Assembly (NCBI RefSeq): GCF_014931375.1
Contig: NZ_CP063117.1
Coordinates: 310,001 to 374,000, forward strand
Source of the DNA: Haemophilus parainfluenzae
GTDB lineage: Bacteria; Pseudomonadota; Gammaproteobacteria; Enterobacterales; Pasteurellaceae
Reading direction: 5' to 3'
DNA length: 64,000 nucleotides
In this document: positions 33,452 to 43,538 of the stretch, one piece after another
How positions within the stretch are numbered: position 1 is the stretch's first letter
Layout of the letters: each line of letters starts with the position of its first letter
Program-made: the position numbers and the translations under genes
The notes under the pieces: generated by a model
Told to the model about the DNA's origin: nothing
Seen by the model: the letters and a program-made list of their open reading frames with translations, nothing else
Databases searched by the model: none

Positions 33452-33590
33452 TATTTGTTCCTATTTATTCTTTGAGTAAAAAGCGCGGTCAATTTTTCGA
33501 ATAAATCGTAAACATTCAAAAAAGATGTCATTTTGTTACCGCACTTTGCGCCTGAGCAGTATTATGGGGGTGAAAATCAAAATTACAAGC

Positions 33591-33624
33591 CAAAAAGAAA
33601 AGCGGATAGCTTTCACTATCCGCT
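33591..33624 (-). terminator. Rho-independent terminator of the porin gene
   Basis: Perfect 9-bp stem AGCGGATAG / CTATCCGCT (33601-33609, 33616-33624) with T-rich run on the reverse strand just after the porin stop at 33650. Confidence 0.88.
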
Positions 33625-33649
33625 CACTTTATAAAATTAAACTGATAAA

Positions 33650-34771
33650 TTACCAGTATGCACGTAAACCGATAACAGTTTTGAAATCACGGCTACGATC
33701 AAGCTGTTTACCTGCGTCATCAAAGGTATTCTCGTATTTAGTACGAGTCGCTTGCCATTCAATGAATGGTTTAACTTTTAATGAACCTTGATTATACACA
33801 TAGTATTCAGTACCCACTAAGAATTGGCGATCTGTTGATTTGGAATATGCAGAACCCACAGGTAACGTTTTCTCAGTTTTATAAGAATACATTGCATATA
33901 CGTTCCAGTCTTCATTTAAACCTTGGCGAATTACTGCGGTTACTTCATTATTTTTTACCTTGTTACCTGCGCCATCTTTATTTTTAGTATCTTTGTGAGC
34001 AAAGTCTAAACCATAAGTAGTGTGAACAAAGTTATATGCTAAGCCTAAAGCATAAGCATTGCTGTAGTATGCTGTTTTGTCAGCATTTTCAGAAATTTCA
34101 CGAGTGAAACCTGCTGCGACAGTTACATTTTGGATACTATCAATTTCATGATCAAAGATAAGACCTGTACCCCAAGTGTTTTTACGGTTATTTTTTAAAT
34201 CTACGTTTTTGATGTCACGTTTGCTTGAACCGCCATAGTACGCACCAAATTTCACTTTATTTGAGCCGTAGTCACCATTATAAACATATTGTGCTACACG
34301 ACGAGCTGAAGTCTCTAATAAACCATCAGTCAAGCTATAAGTATTTGCTAAATCACTTTGTGTTACTTCATCAGTGATAGTTACCATGTTACCGTAAGTT
34401 AACTCACCGAATTGTTTGTGGCCAAAACCAGCATAAAGTTGACGAGTATAAACATGGTCAAAATCATGTTGTGAAGGCGCTTCACCACGCATACGCCATT
34501 CCGCACGACCTAAAGCATAGAAATCGCCACCTAAACTTTGTTTTAATTTAAAGCCAAAACGTGAACCATCGTTATCAACTGCATGGTTGATGTGCTCTTT
34601 GCTTTCACCGCCCGCTACATAGTTAGTTTTGTTAGAGGTGCTTTCCCATTTAACACGTAAAGAACCGTAAAAATCAACATCTGTACCAGTTTGGTCAATG
34701 TGGAAGTTATAAGCTTGTGCAGAACCTGCTGCTAATGCCGCTACAGATAAAGCAAGAAGTGTTTTTTTCAT
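33650..34771 (-). CDS. OmpP2-like general porin
   Basis: Start at 34771 (AAGGAAAG before ATG): signal peptide MKKTLLALSVAALAAGSAQA then a 16-strand-type trimeric porin of ~353 mature residues. Typical marks: YNFHIDQTGTDVDFYGSLR at the mature start, the R/D-rich constriction-loop area and a terminal aromatic (ending LRAYW), the C-terminal Trp/Phe needed for BAM recognition. In Haemophilus the main porin is OmpP2; I cannot prove one-to-one orthology, so no symbol is given. The strong promoter and terminator fit a highly expressed gene. Confidence 0.88.
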   Translation of the reverse strand: MKKTLLALSVAALAAGSAQAYNFHIDQTGTDVDFYGSLRVKWESTSNKTNYVAGGESKEHINHAVDNDGSRFGFKLKQSLGGDFYALGRAEWRMRGEAPSQHDFDHVYTRQLYAGFGHKQFGELTYGNMVTITDEVTQSDLANTYSLTDGLLETSARRVAQYVYNGDYGSNKVKFGAYYGGSSKRDIKNVDLKNNRKNTWGTGLIFDHEIDSIQNVTVAAGFTREISENADKTAYYSNAYALGLAYNFVHTTYGLDFAHKDTKNKDGAGNKVKNNEVTAVIRQGLNEDWNVYAMYSYKTEKTLPVGSAYSKSTDRQFLVGTEYYVYNQGSLKVKPFIEWQATRTKYENTFDDAGKQLDRSRDFKTVIGLRAYW

Positions 34772-34822
34772 AACGCTTTCCTTATGATTTAATGAAGTTA
34801 ATAAAAAATTGAACTTTTTTAG

Positions 34823-34850
34823 TCTATACACCAGAACCAGAATGTGTCAA
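34823..34850 (-). promoter_or_regulatory. Strong sigma-70 promoter of the porin gene
   Basis: On the reverse strand, perfect TTGACA (34850-34845), 16-bp spacer, TATAGA (34828-34823), about 50 bp before the start codon. Confidence 0.75.
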
Positions 34851-34935
34851 TCTTAAATTTTCCCAACTATCAGAAAATAGGCAATTTTTTGACTAAAATC
34901 AATTCAGATAAATATATTTTTGATTATTTTATCGC

Positions 34936-35889
34936 CTATTTAATTAATAAATTTAGCGCAGAAAATACTTGGTCTGAGGTAATATTTTCCATTGAATTCG
35001 CTGTTAAATAATGCTGATTTTGACCATAACAGCCAATTAAGGTCGGATCTGTTGCGCCATAAAGCGTAATATTTGGTTTATCCAGTGCGGCAGTCAAATG
35101 GGCAAGACCTGTGTCTACCGATACCACGGCTTTCGCATTGGCAATTTGTTCAGCCAATTCATGCAATGAAAGCTTAGGCAAAACAACTGCATGAGATAAG
35201 CTGACAGCTAATCGCTCGGCTCTCGCCTTTTCTTTTTCATTTCCCCAAGGCAAACGAACCTGAACAGAAAGTGCGGTCAGTTTTTCAATTAAATTTCGCC
35301 ATTCATGTTCTGGCCAATGCTTTTCATCTCTTGTCGTAGAATGAAAAAAGATCACATAAGGTTCGATAGAATCTGCGGAAATGAAATGACGCGCAATGTC
35401 ATAATCCCCTTTCTCTTTCGGTAATGGATAAGATAATGCTTGTGCAAAAAGTTGACGAATACGTTCTACCGCATGTTGTTGATAAGAAATCGCGTATTTT
35501 TTATCGTAAAACAAGGAGGCAATTGGTTCTCGGATACTTTCGCGATCATAGCCATGTTTAACGCCATTAGCTAAGCGTGTCGCAAAAAAGGCACTCTTAA
35601 AAAGTCCTTGTGCATCAATCACTGCATCATATTGATTGGCTTGTAATAAAGTGCGGTAAGATTTCCACTCTTTTTTGGTCTGAGCCGAAAAAGGCGATTT
35701 TCGCCAGCGTCTTAAGGCGATTGGAATGATTTGCTTCACTGCCGAATGCCAACGAGGAATTTCGGCAAAATTCTCTTCCACCACCCAATCAATAGAGAGA
35801 TTAGGAATAGCACGCTGTGCATCAGTCAATGCCGGCAAAGTATGGATTACATCTCCCATAGAAGACGTTTTGATCACGCATACTTTCAT
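34936..35889 (-). CDS. waaC: LPS heptosyltransferase I
   Basis: GT9 family glycosyltransferase that adds the first L-glycero-D-manno-heptose to Kdo in the LPS inner core. 317 residues. The N-terminus VIKTSSMGDVIHTLPALTDA and YDAVIDAQGLFKSA are diagnostic for WaaC; VSVDTGLAHLTAALDKPNITLYGATDP is the C-terminal nucleotide-sugar part (positions ~255-280). Its start overlaps the preceding EamA gene by 4 bp. Third gene of a waaF-transporter-waaC operon. Confidence 0.94.
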   Translation of the reverse strand: MKVCVIKTSSMGDVIHTLPALTDAQRAIPNLSIDWVVEENFAEIPRWHSAVKQIIPIALRRWRKSPFSAQTKKEWKSYRTLLQANQYDAVIDAQGLFKSAFFATRLANGVKHGYDRESIREPIASLFYDKKYAISYQQHAVERIRQLFAQALSYPLPKEKGDYDIARHFISADSIEPYVIFFHSTTRDEKHWPEHEWRNLIEKLTALSVQVRLPWGNEKEKARAERLAVSLSHAVVLPKLSLHELAEQIANAKAVVSVDTGLAHLTAALDKPNITLYGATDPTLIGCYGQNQHYLTANSMENITSDQVFSALNLLIK

Positions 35890-36791
35890 TTAATTAACCT
35901 TCTTCCCCAGTGCATAATACCGAGACCTGATACAGCTAAAATACCACCAATAATTAAGGATGAATCCACTTGTTCATTCAACCAAACGGCTGAGAATAAA
36001 ATCCCTAAAATTGGCACAAGAATAATATAAGCTGAGGCATTACCTGCCCCTAAGTATTTCACCCCATCAAAATACCATGCATAGGCTAATACTGTTGCAC
36101 CAAATGCGAGGCCAAGCAAACTGATCCACTCACCTTGAGATAAATTCAATACCGTAAGCCAATCGTCTGCACTTTCCACGCATAACGCGCTCATAAATAA
36201 CAATAAAAAACCAAAAATAGAAGATAAGGTGGTTGCGGTGAGCGAATCAATTCCCGCGAGTACTTTTCTCGCCAATAAGGTGTAAACGACCCAACAAATT
36301 AGCGCCCCAATTAATAATATTTGCCCAAAGCCAAAGGAATCCATCATTTGTGAAAAATTTCCTTTTGTGAGAGCTAATAACGATCCACTCATGGCAATAA
36401 TCATTCCGAGTATTACCCATCGATTCCATTTTTCTTTAAATAAAAAAATTGCCAAAAGCGTCGTGAAAACTGGGTTTGTTGCCACAATAACGGCAGCTTG
36501 CCCTGCAGGAAGATATTTCAGTCCCCAGATAAAAAACGTGGAATAGGCAAAAACACCGAAAAAGGCAGTCACAAACAAACCTATCCATTGGTTTGCCCTT
36601 AGTTGTTTCGCGTATTTAAAGCGATTTGCCACATATAACCAAATTATGAGCGGAATAATCGCGAACAAAAATCGCAAACTTGAAGCCACAAATGTCGGCA
36701 TAGCTTGGGCAACCACTCGCCCCCAAGGCCAAGATGCACCCCATAAAATCGCCATTCCGATTAATTGTAAATGTATACGGAGAGGGTTCAT
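35886..36791 (-). CDS. EamA-family transporter embedded in the heptosyltransferase operon
   Basis: Ten-helix DMT-superfamily protein of 301 residues with two EamA domains; WGASWPWGRVVAQ marks the first helix and the GxGxAsxxxxLVPI-type loop the second repeat. ATGA overlaps (4 bp) join it to waaF before and waaC after, so it is translated as part of the LPS operon. The family exports small metabolites; some members carry LPS-modifying sugars or amino acids, but nothing in this sequence shows the substrate. Confidence 0.85.
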   Translation of the reverse strand: MNPLRIHLQLIGMAILWGASWPWGRVVAQAMPTFVASSLRFLFAIIPLIIWLYVANRFKYAKQLRANQWIGLFVTAFFGVFAYSTFFIWGLKYLPAGQAAVIVATNPVFTTLLAIFLFKEKWNRWVILGMIIAMSGSLLALTKGNFSQMMDSFGFGQILLIGALICWVVYTLLARKVLAGIDSLTATTLSSIFGFLLLFMSALCVESADDWLTVLNLSQGEWISLLGLAFGATVLAYAWYFDGVKYLGAGNASAYIILVPILGILFSAVWLNEQVDSSLIIGGILAVSGLGIMHWGRRLIK

Positions 36792-37831
36792 TTTGCTAAT
36801 AATGCCTCTAATTTTTCTAATGCCATTTCAGGTGTAATATCAATCAAACTTTGATGATACCCTTCCGAGCTATCTGCACTTTTACGTACCTTAATTAAAT
36901 CGCCTTCAATTAAACGAATAATCACGGCTTTATCTGATAATGGTGGCGTATAAGTTGGGCTCGTTGGGCCATAAAGCGCAACTAATGGACGATCTGTCGC
37001 AGCGGCAATATGCATTAAGCCGCTATCATTGCTCACCACTGCCGTACAGTTAGCGATTAAATCTACCGCTTGATTCAGGTTTGTTTGTCCCGCTAAATTT
37101 AAACAAAATGATTGTAGCTCGGCTGGTAATGCATTACGAATTTGCTCTCCTGCTTCCACATCTTTTGGTGAACCAAATAATTCCACGGCATAGCCTTTTT
37201 CAATCAGCATTTCCGCTAATTTAGCGTAATGATAATGCGGCCAACGTTTTGCCGGGCCAAATTCAGCTCCAGGACAGAAACCGATAACCGGACGTTCGCC
37301 TAAAAGTGCGGTCTGTTTTTCAAAGTTTTTTAAGGTTTCCGCTTGTTGAGTGGGATCAACGGTTAAATAAGGTTTTAGAACAGGAATATCTGCCGCTTTA
37401 GGTACCGCATTTTGCTCAAAAGCTAACGCGACATAACGCTGCACCATCATAGGATAATCACGTTTATTATTGCGTAAATCGTTAAGCAAGAAATAACGGC
37501 TTTCCCCTTTCCAACCACGACGTACCGCAATTTTTGCAAAAGCGGGAATAAAGGCTGATTTCAAGGAATTTGGTAACACAATCGCCATATCATATTGATT
37601 GCGCAATGCCTTACCTAAACGATAACGTTCACACAAGGCAAATTTGCCGTGTCCGAGTGGCATTTCAATAGCATGACGCACTTCTGGCATACGGGCTAAA
37701 AGTGGTTTACACCAATTCGGTGCCATCACATCAATTTGGCAATTTGGATATTGCTGTTTGAGTTGTTGATACAAACTGTGCGACATCATCATATCGCCGA
37801 CCCAAGACGGGCCGATAATTAAAATATTCAT
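36788..37831 (-). CDS. waaF: LPS heptosyltransferase II
   Basis: GT9 enzyme adding the second heptose to the LPS inner core. 347 residues. IIGPSWVGDMMMSHSLYQQL at the N-terminus, WKGESRYFLLNDLR, FCPGAEFGPAKRWP and SNDSGLMHIAAATDRPLVALYGPTSP are WaaF hallmarks (each listed motif is short). Heads the operon waaF-EamA-waaC. The region between it and hldD contains an uptake-signal terminator. Confidence 0.94.
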   Translation of the reverse strand: MNILIIGPSWVGDMMMSHSLYQQLKQQYPNCQIDVMAPNWCKPLLARMPEVRHAIEMPLGHGKFALCERYRLGKALRNQYDMAIVLPNSLKSAFIPAFAKIAVRRGWKGESRYFLLNDLRNNKRDYPMMVQRYVALAFEQNAVPKAADIPVLKPYLTVDPTQQAETLKNFEKQTALLGERPVIGFCPGAEFGPAKRWPHYHYAKLAEMLIEKGYAVELFGSPKDVEAGEQIRNALPAELQSFCLNLAGQTNLNQAVDLIANCTAVVSNDSGLMHIAAATDRPLVALYGPTSPTYTPPLSDKAVIIRLIEGDLIKVRKSADSSEGYHQSLIDITPEMALEKLEALLAK

Positions 37832-37845
37832 ATTTGACCTTATAA

Positions 37846-37888
37846 CAAAAGTGCGGCTAAAAATAAGACTAATTTTAACCGCACTTTA
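37846..37888 (-). terminator. Uptake-signal hairpin terminator of hldD
   Basis: AAAGTGCGG-TAAAA and TTTTAACCGCACTTT pair imperfectly around a short AT loop; T-rich on the side that ends reverse-strand transcripts from hldD. Confidence 0.7.
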
Positions 37889-37929
37889 TTCATTTTCTAG
37901 TATTGAACAACATTATTTGTTCAATATTT

Positions 37930-38853
37930 TTATTTATTTAACCACGCCATATACTCAGCTACACCTTCCGCTACAGTTTTAAATGGTTTGTCGTAGCCAG
38001 TTGCGCGAAGTTTCGTTAAATCTGCTTGAGTATATTCTTGATAGCGAGATTTTAAATGCTCTGGGAATGGAATGGTTTCCACTGCACCTTTGCCATGGAA
38101 TTTAATCACCGCTTTCGCCACTTCTGCGAAAGACTCCGCATTGCCGGTACCACAGTTGAAGATACCTGAAATGCCATTTTGCCAGCACCAAATATTAACT
38201 TGTGCCACATCACCTACATAAACGAAATCACGGCGGAAGTGTTCACTACCTGCAAATAATTTTGGATTTTCGCCTTTCAGGATTTGGTTATTTAAGTGGA
38301 ATGCCACGCTTGCCATTGAACCTTTGTGGCCTTCACGCGGACCATACACGTTAAAATAACGGAAACCACATACTGGTGATTTTGCTTCAGGTAAAATCGC
38401 TCGCACATATTGGTCGAATAAGAATTTAGAATAACCGTACACATTCAATGGGCCTTCAAATTCACGCTCTTCACGGAATTCAGTTTTGTCGCCATAAGTC
38501 GCCGCACTTGATGCATACAAGAACGGAATTTGACGATCTAAGCAGTAATGCAATAACTCTTTTGAATATTCGTAGTTATTATGCATGATGTATTTACCGT
38601 CCCATTCAGTAGTCGCCGAGCAAGCGCCTTCATGGAATACCGCATCGATCTCACCTAAATCATCACCAGCAATAATTGACGCAATGAAGTCCTCTTTATC
38701 GCAGTAATCTGCGATATCAAGATCCACTAAGTTAATGAATTTAGTCCCGTCTTTTAAATTATCCACCACTAAAATATCTTTGCGTCCCATATCGTTTAAT
38801 GCTTTAACGATATTACTGCCGATAAAGCCGGCGCCACCTGTTACGATAATCAT
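37930..38853 (-). CDS. hldD: ADP-L-glycero-D-manno-heptose-6-epimerase
   Basis: Last step in making the ADP-heptose used by WaaC and WaaF. Start at 38853 (GAGGACAG in front); 307 residues. Short-chain dehydrogenase fold: [13 protein letters not shown] site (6-14), SSAATYGD, and YGYSKFLFD with the catalytic Tyr/Lys pair (~140-144). Cytoplasmic. It forms a functional group with the neighbouring heptosyltransferases and follows the ScsD-like thioredoxin gene by ~50 bp, possibly in the same transcript. Confidence 0.96.
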   Translation of the reverse strand: MIIVTGGAGFIGSNIVKALNDMGRKDILVVDNLKDGTKFINLVDLDIADYCDKEDFIASIIAGDDLGEIDAVFHEGACSATTEWDGKYIMHNNYEYSKELLHYCLDRQIPFLYASSAATYGDKTEFREEREFEGPLNVYGYSKFLFDQYVRAILPEAKSPVCGFRYFNVYGPREGHKGSMASVAFHLNNQILKGENPKLFAGSEHFRRDFVYVGDVAQVNIWCWQNGISGIFNCGTGNAESFAEVAKAVIKFHGKGAVETIPFPEHLKSRYQEYTQADLTKLRATGYDKPFKTVAEGVAEYMAWLNK

Positions 38854-38905
38854 AATTCTGTCCTCTTTAAAATAAGTCTGTGTATTGTAATAGATTTTGT
38901 ACCGC

Positions 38906-39409
38906 TTAGCCAAAAAACTCTGTGAAAAACAACCGCACTTTTAAGCCCCAGTAACTTGTCCAGCCTGTTGTGGCCAAATCCATTTTTCCTTTATTTAAAA
39001 TAATAATGGTCGGTGTCACATTCACCTGCCATTGATCCGCAATCTTGCCTTGAGGATCATTCACCGTTGTAAACTGATAGTGATGCGTTTGTAAATAATC
39101 CTCCACGTCCTTATTTGTCCCCGAACGCAGTGCGACAGAGACTACCGGATAGCCTTCTTCTGAAAGTGAATTAATCGCTGGCGAAGTATAACGACAATAG
39201 CCGCACCAACTCCCCCAGAAATAAATAATCGTCGGCTTAGCTTGATCTAATTGGGGTAAAAAGAAGGCATTTCCCTGTAAATCATAAAGCGCCGTCGCAT
39301 TGATTTCAGGTGGAATATTAGGTTTACGAATAAAATCGAGAATACTGCTTACGATAATCAATGTTAGCAGGAGCGAAATTACATTTTTTAATAAAGTTTT
39401 AAGTTTCAC
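38906..39409 (-). CDS. Membrane-anchored thioredoxin-like protein disulfide oxidoreductase (ScsD-like)
   Basis: 167 residues: an N-terminal membrane helix (~8-25) and a periplasmic thioredoxin domain with WGSWCGYC (CXXC near 71-74) and the cis-Pro motif [12 protein letters not shown], not the DsbA CPHC, and the overall layout resemble ScsD/TlpA-type proteins. Likely role: thiol reduction or copper-stress repair in the periplasm, by homology only. No scsB or scsC is nearby. The binding site is weak. Confidence 0.8.
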   Translation of the reverse strand: MKLKTLLKNVISLLLTLIIVSSILDFIRKPNIPPEINATALYDLQGNAFFLPQLDQAKPTIIYFWGSWCGYCRYTSPAINSLSEEGYPVVSVALRSGTNKDVEDYLQTHHYQFTTVNDPQGKIADQWQVNVTPTIIILNKGKMDLATTGWTSYWGLKVRLFFTEFFG

Positions 39410-39519
39410 AATAAAATTTCATGCTCTAGGATAAATGGATTGTAATCGATCAGAAAAGTGCGGTCAAAATTACAGATATTTTGCTATGATAACCACATCA
39501 TTTAATAAGGAGAAAAAAT

Positions 39520-40194
39520 ATGGATAGTAAACAATTAGCACAATATATTGACCACACTACCCTTACAGCTGAAAAAACAGAACAAGATATTCTTAAGCTC
39601 TGCGATGAAGCCATTCAATACGGCTTTTATTCAGTCTGCATTAATTCAGGTTATATTCCTTTAGCCAAAGAAAAACTCGCTGGCTCAAACGTCAAAATTT
39701 GTACGGTTGTTGGTTTCCCACTTGGTGCCAACTTATCCTCAGTCAAAGCGTTTGAAACCCAAGAAGCCATCAAAGCTGGTGCGGGTGAAATCGATATGGT
39801 AATTAATGTCGGCTTAATTAAATCCAATAAATGGGATGCCGTAAAAGACGACATTCAAGCTGTATTAACCGCTTGTCATGGCGTGCCGCTTAAAGTGATT
39901 TTAGAAACGTGCTTACTCACCAAAGAAGAAATCGTAAAAGCCTGTGAAATCTGTAAAGCATTGGGTGTTGCATTTGTTAAAACCTCAACGGGTTTCAATA
40001 AAAGCGGCGCAACCGTAGAAGATGTGGCATTAATGAAGAAAACGGTAGGCAACATTGGCGTGAAAGCCTCTGGCGGTATTCGTGATACTCAAACCGCACT
40101 AGCAATGATTGAAGCAGGTGCGACTCGAATTGGCGCAAGCGCAGGCATTGCGATTGTAACGGGTGTTTCTGGTGCTACCTCAAGTAATTACTAA
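39520..40194 (+). CDS. deoC: Deoxyribose-phosphate aldolase
   Basis: Class I aldolase cleaving 2-deoxyribose 5-phosphate to glyceraldehyde 3-phosphate and acetaldehyde in deoxynucleoside breakdown. 224 residues, the short bacterial form. DHTTL start motif, EIDMVINVG (Asp92), Schiff-base Lys154 in VKTSTGF, and KASGGIRD near the C-terminus. AAGGAGAAAA binding site. Transcribed alone, with a terminator right after. Confidence 0.96.
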   Translation: MDSKQLAQYIDHTTLTAEKTEQDILKLCDEAIQYGFYSVCINSGYIPLAKEKLAGSNVKICTVVGFPLGANLSSVKAFETQEAIKAGAGEIDMVINVGLIKSNKWDAVKDDIQAVLTACHGVPLKVILETCLLTKEEIVKACEICKALGVAFVKTSTGFNKSGATVEDVALMKKTVGNIGVKASGGIRDTQTALAMIEAGATRIGASAGIAIVTGVSGATSSNY

Positions 40195-40210
40195 TCTAAT
40201 CGATAATAAA

Positions 40211-40247
40211 AAAGGAGATTGAAGTGTGTGCCTCAATCTCCTTTTTA
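40211..40247 (+). terminator. Rho-independent terminator of deoC
   Basis: AAAGGAGATTGA pairs with TCAATCTCCTTT around AGTGTGTGCC, followed by TTT; it lies before the convergent end of proS and can serve both. Confidence 0.9.
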
Positions 40248-40263
40248 GTCATCAAAGACTTAA

Positions 40264-41979
40264 TTAAGCTTTAATTTGTCCTTTTAAGAAATCTAACAAC
40301 TGCTCTTTTGCAATCATTTGTTTTTCACCGGTGCGGCGATTTTTGTATTCGATTTCGCCATTTGCGAGATTTTTCTCACCAATCACCACCATGTGTGGCA
40401 CGCCGATAAGTTCCATATCTGCAAACATCACACCTGGGCGTTCTTTACGATCATCAAAGATCACTTCTACACCTTGTGCTTGTAAAGTGCGGTACAATTC
40501 TTCGGCATATTCTTGAACGCTTTCAGATTTATGCATATTCATTGGTACAACGGCAACTGTGAATGGCGCAATTTCATCTGTTGGCCACACAATACCGCGT
40601 TCGTCAAAATGCTGTTCAATCGCTGCAGCAACCACACGTGTTACACCAATCCCGTAACATCCCATGGTTACGACCATTGGACGACCATCTTCACCTTGAA
40701 CGGTTGCATTCATCGCTTCTGAGTATTTTTTACCTAATTGGAAGATATGACCCACTTCGATACCACGTTTAATCAATAAGGTACCTTTACCATCTGGGCT
40801 TGGGTCACCTTCAACCACGTTACGAATATCCGCCACTTTTGGTAACGCCACATCACGTTCCCAGTTAATATTGAAGTAATGTTTACCATCAATGTTTGCA
40901 CCCGCGCTGAAATCAGATACTAACGCCACTGAACGGTCAATAATCACTGGAATATTGAGATTAACAGGGCCTAATGAACCCACACCTGCACCGATTTTGG
41001 CTTTGATAACAGCTTCATCTGCAAACTCAAATGGTGAAGCCACTTCAGGTAATTTTTCCGCTTTGATTTCATTTAATTCATGGTCACCACGAATCACTAA
41101 TGCCACTAACGGTTGATCTTCGCTTGCACCTTTTACAATTAAGGTTTTAACCGTTTTCTCAATAGGCAAATTGAATTGTTCCACCAACTCAGCAATGGTT
41201 TTTGCATTTGGCGTATCAACTAATTCCATTGCTTTCGTTGGCGCGGCACGTTCACCAATCGCCACCGCTTCGGCTAATTCAATGTTTGCTGCGTAATCTG
41301 ATTCAGTAGAGAAAATCACATCATCTTCACCGCTATTTGCTAACACTTGGAATTCATGTGAGGCGCTACCGCCGATAGAACCAGTGTCCGCTTGTACTGC
41401 ACGGAAATCTAAACCTAAGCGATTAAAAATATTGCTGTAAGTTTGGTACATCACATCATAAGTTTGTTGCAAGCTCGCATGATCCGCATGGAAAGAATAC
41501 GCATCTTTCATGATAAACTCACGTGAACGCATGACACCAAAACGAGGACGCACTTCATCACGGAATTTGGTTTGAATTTGGTATAAATTGATTGGGAGTT
41601 GTCTGTATGATGACACTTCGCGGCGAACTAAATCCGTAATCACTTCTTCATGTGTTGGACCTAATACAAAGTGACGATTACCACGATCTTCAAAACGAAG
41701 TAATTCGGGGCCATATTGTTCCCAACGGCCTGATTCTTCCCATAATTCTGCTGGCTGCACGACTGGCATTTTGATTTCAAGAGCGCCGCTTTTATCCATT
41801 TCTTCACGAATGATTTTTTCTACTTTACGGAGCACACGCCAGCCGGTTGGCATCCAGTTATAGAGACCTGAAGCAAGAGGACGAATCATCCCTGCACGAA
41901 GCATTAATTGATGGCTCACAATGGCCGCTTCAGCTGGGGTTTCTTTAAGTGTTGAGAATAAATATTGACTTGTACGCAT
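40264..41979 (-). CDS. proS: Prolyl-tRNA synthetase
   Basis: Class II aminoacyl-tRNA synthetase, bacterial type with an editing (INS) insertion. Start at 41979, [15 protein letters not shown] (TAAGG binding site); 571 residues as in other gammaproteobacteria. Motif 2 region [20 protein letters not shown] is visible near residue 140-160 (shown in part), and [17 protein letters not shown] is motif 3. Essential. Flanked by deoC and nlpD, each across a terminator. Confidence 0.97.
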   Translation of the reverse strand: MRTSQYLFSTLKETPAEAAIVSHQLMLRAGMIRPLASGLYNWMPTGWRVLRKVEKIIREEMDKSGALEIKMPVVQPAELWEESGRWEQYGPELLRFEDRGNRHFVLGPTHEEVITDLVRREVSSYRQLPINLYQIQTKFRDEVRPRFGVMRSREFIMKDAYSFHADHASLQQTYDVMYQTYSNIFNRLGLDFRAVQADTGSIGGSASHEFQVLANSGEDDVIFSTESDYAANIELAEAVAIGERAAPTKAMELVDTPNAKTIAELVEQFNLPIEKTVKTLIVKGASEDQPLVALVIRGDHELNEIKAEKLPEVASPFEFADEAVIKAKIGAGVGSLGPVNLNIPVIIDRSVALVSDFSAGANIDGKHYFNINWERDVALPKVADIRNVVEGDPSPDGKGTLLIKRGIEVGHIFQLGKKYSEAMNATVQGEDGRPMVVTMGCYGIGVTRVVAAAIEQHFDERGIVWPTDEIAPFTVAVVPMNMHKSESVQEYAEELYRTLQAQGVEVIFDDRKERPGVMFADMELIGVPHMVVIGEKNLANGEIEYKNRRTGEKQMIAKEQLLDFLKGQIKA

Positions 41980-42030
41980 TGAATTAACCTTAGATTCTAA
42001 GCATTGAGAAAAAATTGGTGAGAGTATAAC

Positions 42031-42063
42031 AAAAAGTGCGGTCATTTTTAACCGCACTTTTTT
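42031..42063. terminator. Uptake-signal hairpin terminator between nlpD and proS
   Basis: AAAAAGTGCGGT and ACCGCACTTTTTT pair around a CATTTTTA loop. On the reverse strand it ends nlpD transcripts before proS. Confidence 0.9.
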
Positions 42064-42074
42064 CTGAGAAAAGA

Positions 42075-43310
42075 TTATCTTCTCGGTAAGTATCTGACAG
42101 GATCGACAGATTTACCTTTATAACGGATCTCGAAGTGAAGTTTCACAGCATTGGTTCCTGTGCTACCCATTTTCGCAATCTCTTGACCCGCTTTCACTTC
42201 TTGTTGATCGCTCACAAGGATCTTGTCGTTGTGCGCATAAGCACTTAAGAAATCATCATTATGTTTGATGATGATTAAGTTACCGTAGCCTCGTAATGCG
42301 TTACCCGCATAAACAACACGACCGCTCGCTGCCGCTTTAATCGCTTGTCCGCGAGAACCACTAATATCAACCCCTTTATTACCACCATCAGAGTTAGAGA
42401 AACCTTGGATCACGTTGCCTTGTGTTGGCCATTGCCATGCCACATTCGATGCAACTGGAGCCACAACGTTCGCATTAATCGGTGTATCGTTCGTAGTAGT
42501 TTCCACTTGCGTTGTCGTTGTCACCGGTGTGCTCGGTGTATTGTTGGTAAACGCTGGTGTTGATGCACCACCTGTTGCAACACCTGATTTAATTGGACCA
42601 ATTACCGTACCATCAGAACCAATTTGCGTACCGTTCGCACCTGGTGTATAAGTCACTTCTGGCTCAGCTGGGGCTGCCGGTGCAGCTGGTGCCGTCGTTT
42701 TTACCGGTACAGTCGTAGTAACCGTTTTAGTTGAACAATTTGAAATTTTTAACGTTTGGCCTACACTTAAGCTATAAGGCTCTTTCATATTGTTCATGCT
42801 TGCCAAATCTTTCACGTCCATACCCGTCAAGTAAGCGATTAAGAACATGGTATCGCCTTTGTTTACTTTATAGGTATTTCCTTTGTATGAACCTTTTTGA
42901 ATTTGGCTGTAATCCGGTGCATTGGTATTTGGATTACGCGGCACGTTGATTGCGCCAGAGCTAGTGCAATCAGAAACCGTTTTAGTTACTGTTTTAGTTT
43001 GTGGTTGAACCGGTGCAGGAGCAGGCGTTGGTTTAGGCTGTGCTGCAGCAGGTTGTTGAACCGGTTGATAAGTCGGTTGAAAACTTGGTTGTGGTGTTTG
43101 AGTTCCCGTTGGCACGCTATTGCCCATGGTATTTGGCATCGTATTTTGTTGGATTTCTGGCTGCCATGTACCGCTCGAATTATTATCAACAGGCTGCATT
43201 ACCCCTGGAGAAAGTGTGCCATCTACATTTTCAATTGGCGCAGGGCTATTTGAACTACACGCCGTTAAAATAGCGATACTCACAGGGAGCAATAAAAACG
43301 ATTTTTTCAT
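42075..43310 (-). CDS. nlpD: NlpD/LppB lipoprotein, amidase activator
   Basis: Outer-membrane lipoprotein (lipobox LTAC, Cys18) of 411 residues. After a Pro/Gln/Thr-rich linker comes a LysM domain (~145-195, [19 protein letters not shown]) and a C-terminal M23/LytM domain (~295-405). The M23 metal ligands are degenerate (KGVDISG and KLHFEIR lack the usual histidines), as in E. coli NlpD, which does not cut peptidoglycan but activates AmiC in cell separation. In enterobacteria rpoS follows; here proS does. The N-terminal ~40 mature residues resemble the small lipoprotein upstream. Confidence 0.93.
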   Translation of the reverse strand: MKKSFLLLPVSIAILTACSSNSPAPIENVDGTLSPGVMQPVDNNSSGTWQPEIQQNTMPNTMGNSVPTGTQTPQPSFQPTYQPVQQPAAAQPKPTPAPAPVQPQTKTVTKTVSDCTSSGAINVPRNPNTNAPDYSQIQKGSYKGNTYKVNKGDTMFLIAYLTGMDVKDLASMNNMKEPYSLSVGQTLKISNCSTKTVTTTVPVKTTAPAAPAAPAEPEVTYTPGANGTQIGSDGTVIGPIKSGVATGGASTPAFTNNTPSTPVTTTTQVETTTNDTPINANVVAPVASNVAWQWPTQGNVIQGFSNSDGGNKGVDISGSRGQAIKAAASGRVVYAGNALRGYGNLIIIKHNDDFLSAYAHNDKILVSDQQEVKAGQEIAKMGSTGTNAVKLHFEIRYKGKSVDPVRYLPRR

Positions 43311-43333
43311 TTATTCTTCCTTTAACATTAAAT

Positions 43334-43522
43334 TTATTTCATTTGATTTGGCATCGAATTCTTTTCAATTTCCGGCATAAAGCTACCACCGGCAACAGCT
43401 CCCGTTCCTTCTACGGGTTGCATAATACCATTAGGTAATGCATCGGGATCTTGTTTTTGTGGTTCTCCTGTACAAGCTGAGATCAGCAATGCACTTGAGA
43501 TAATTAAGAGTAATTTATTCAT
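43334..43522 (-). CDS. Small lipoprotein echoing the NlpD N-terminus
   Basis: 62 residues from the ATG at 43522: lipobox ISAC (Cys17), then a short polar peptide. GIMQPVEG...FMPEIEKNSMPNQM aligns with GVMQPVDN...[14 protein letters not shown] near the start of mature NlpD, the next gene. It lacks LysM and M23 domains and ends naturally, so it looks like a truncated duplicate that became a separate lipoprotein. An ATG four codons upstream is possible but has a worse binding site. It sits between yqaA and nlpD on the same strand, about 25 bp from each. Confidence 0.7.
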   Translation of the reverse strand: MNKLLLIISSALLISACTGEPQKQDPDALPNGIMQPVEGTGAVAGGSFMPEIEKNSMPNQMK

Positions 43523-43538
43523 AAAAAAGGTCATCCTG

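Noticed and set aside
40331..41116. Open frames on the + strand opposite proS
   Set aside because: Antisense to a conserved essential synthetase; codon use and content are not protein-like.
42345..43273. Several + strand frames opposite nlpD
   Set aside because: They lack binding sites and recognisable domains and overlap a clear lipoprotein gene with LysM and LytM domains.
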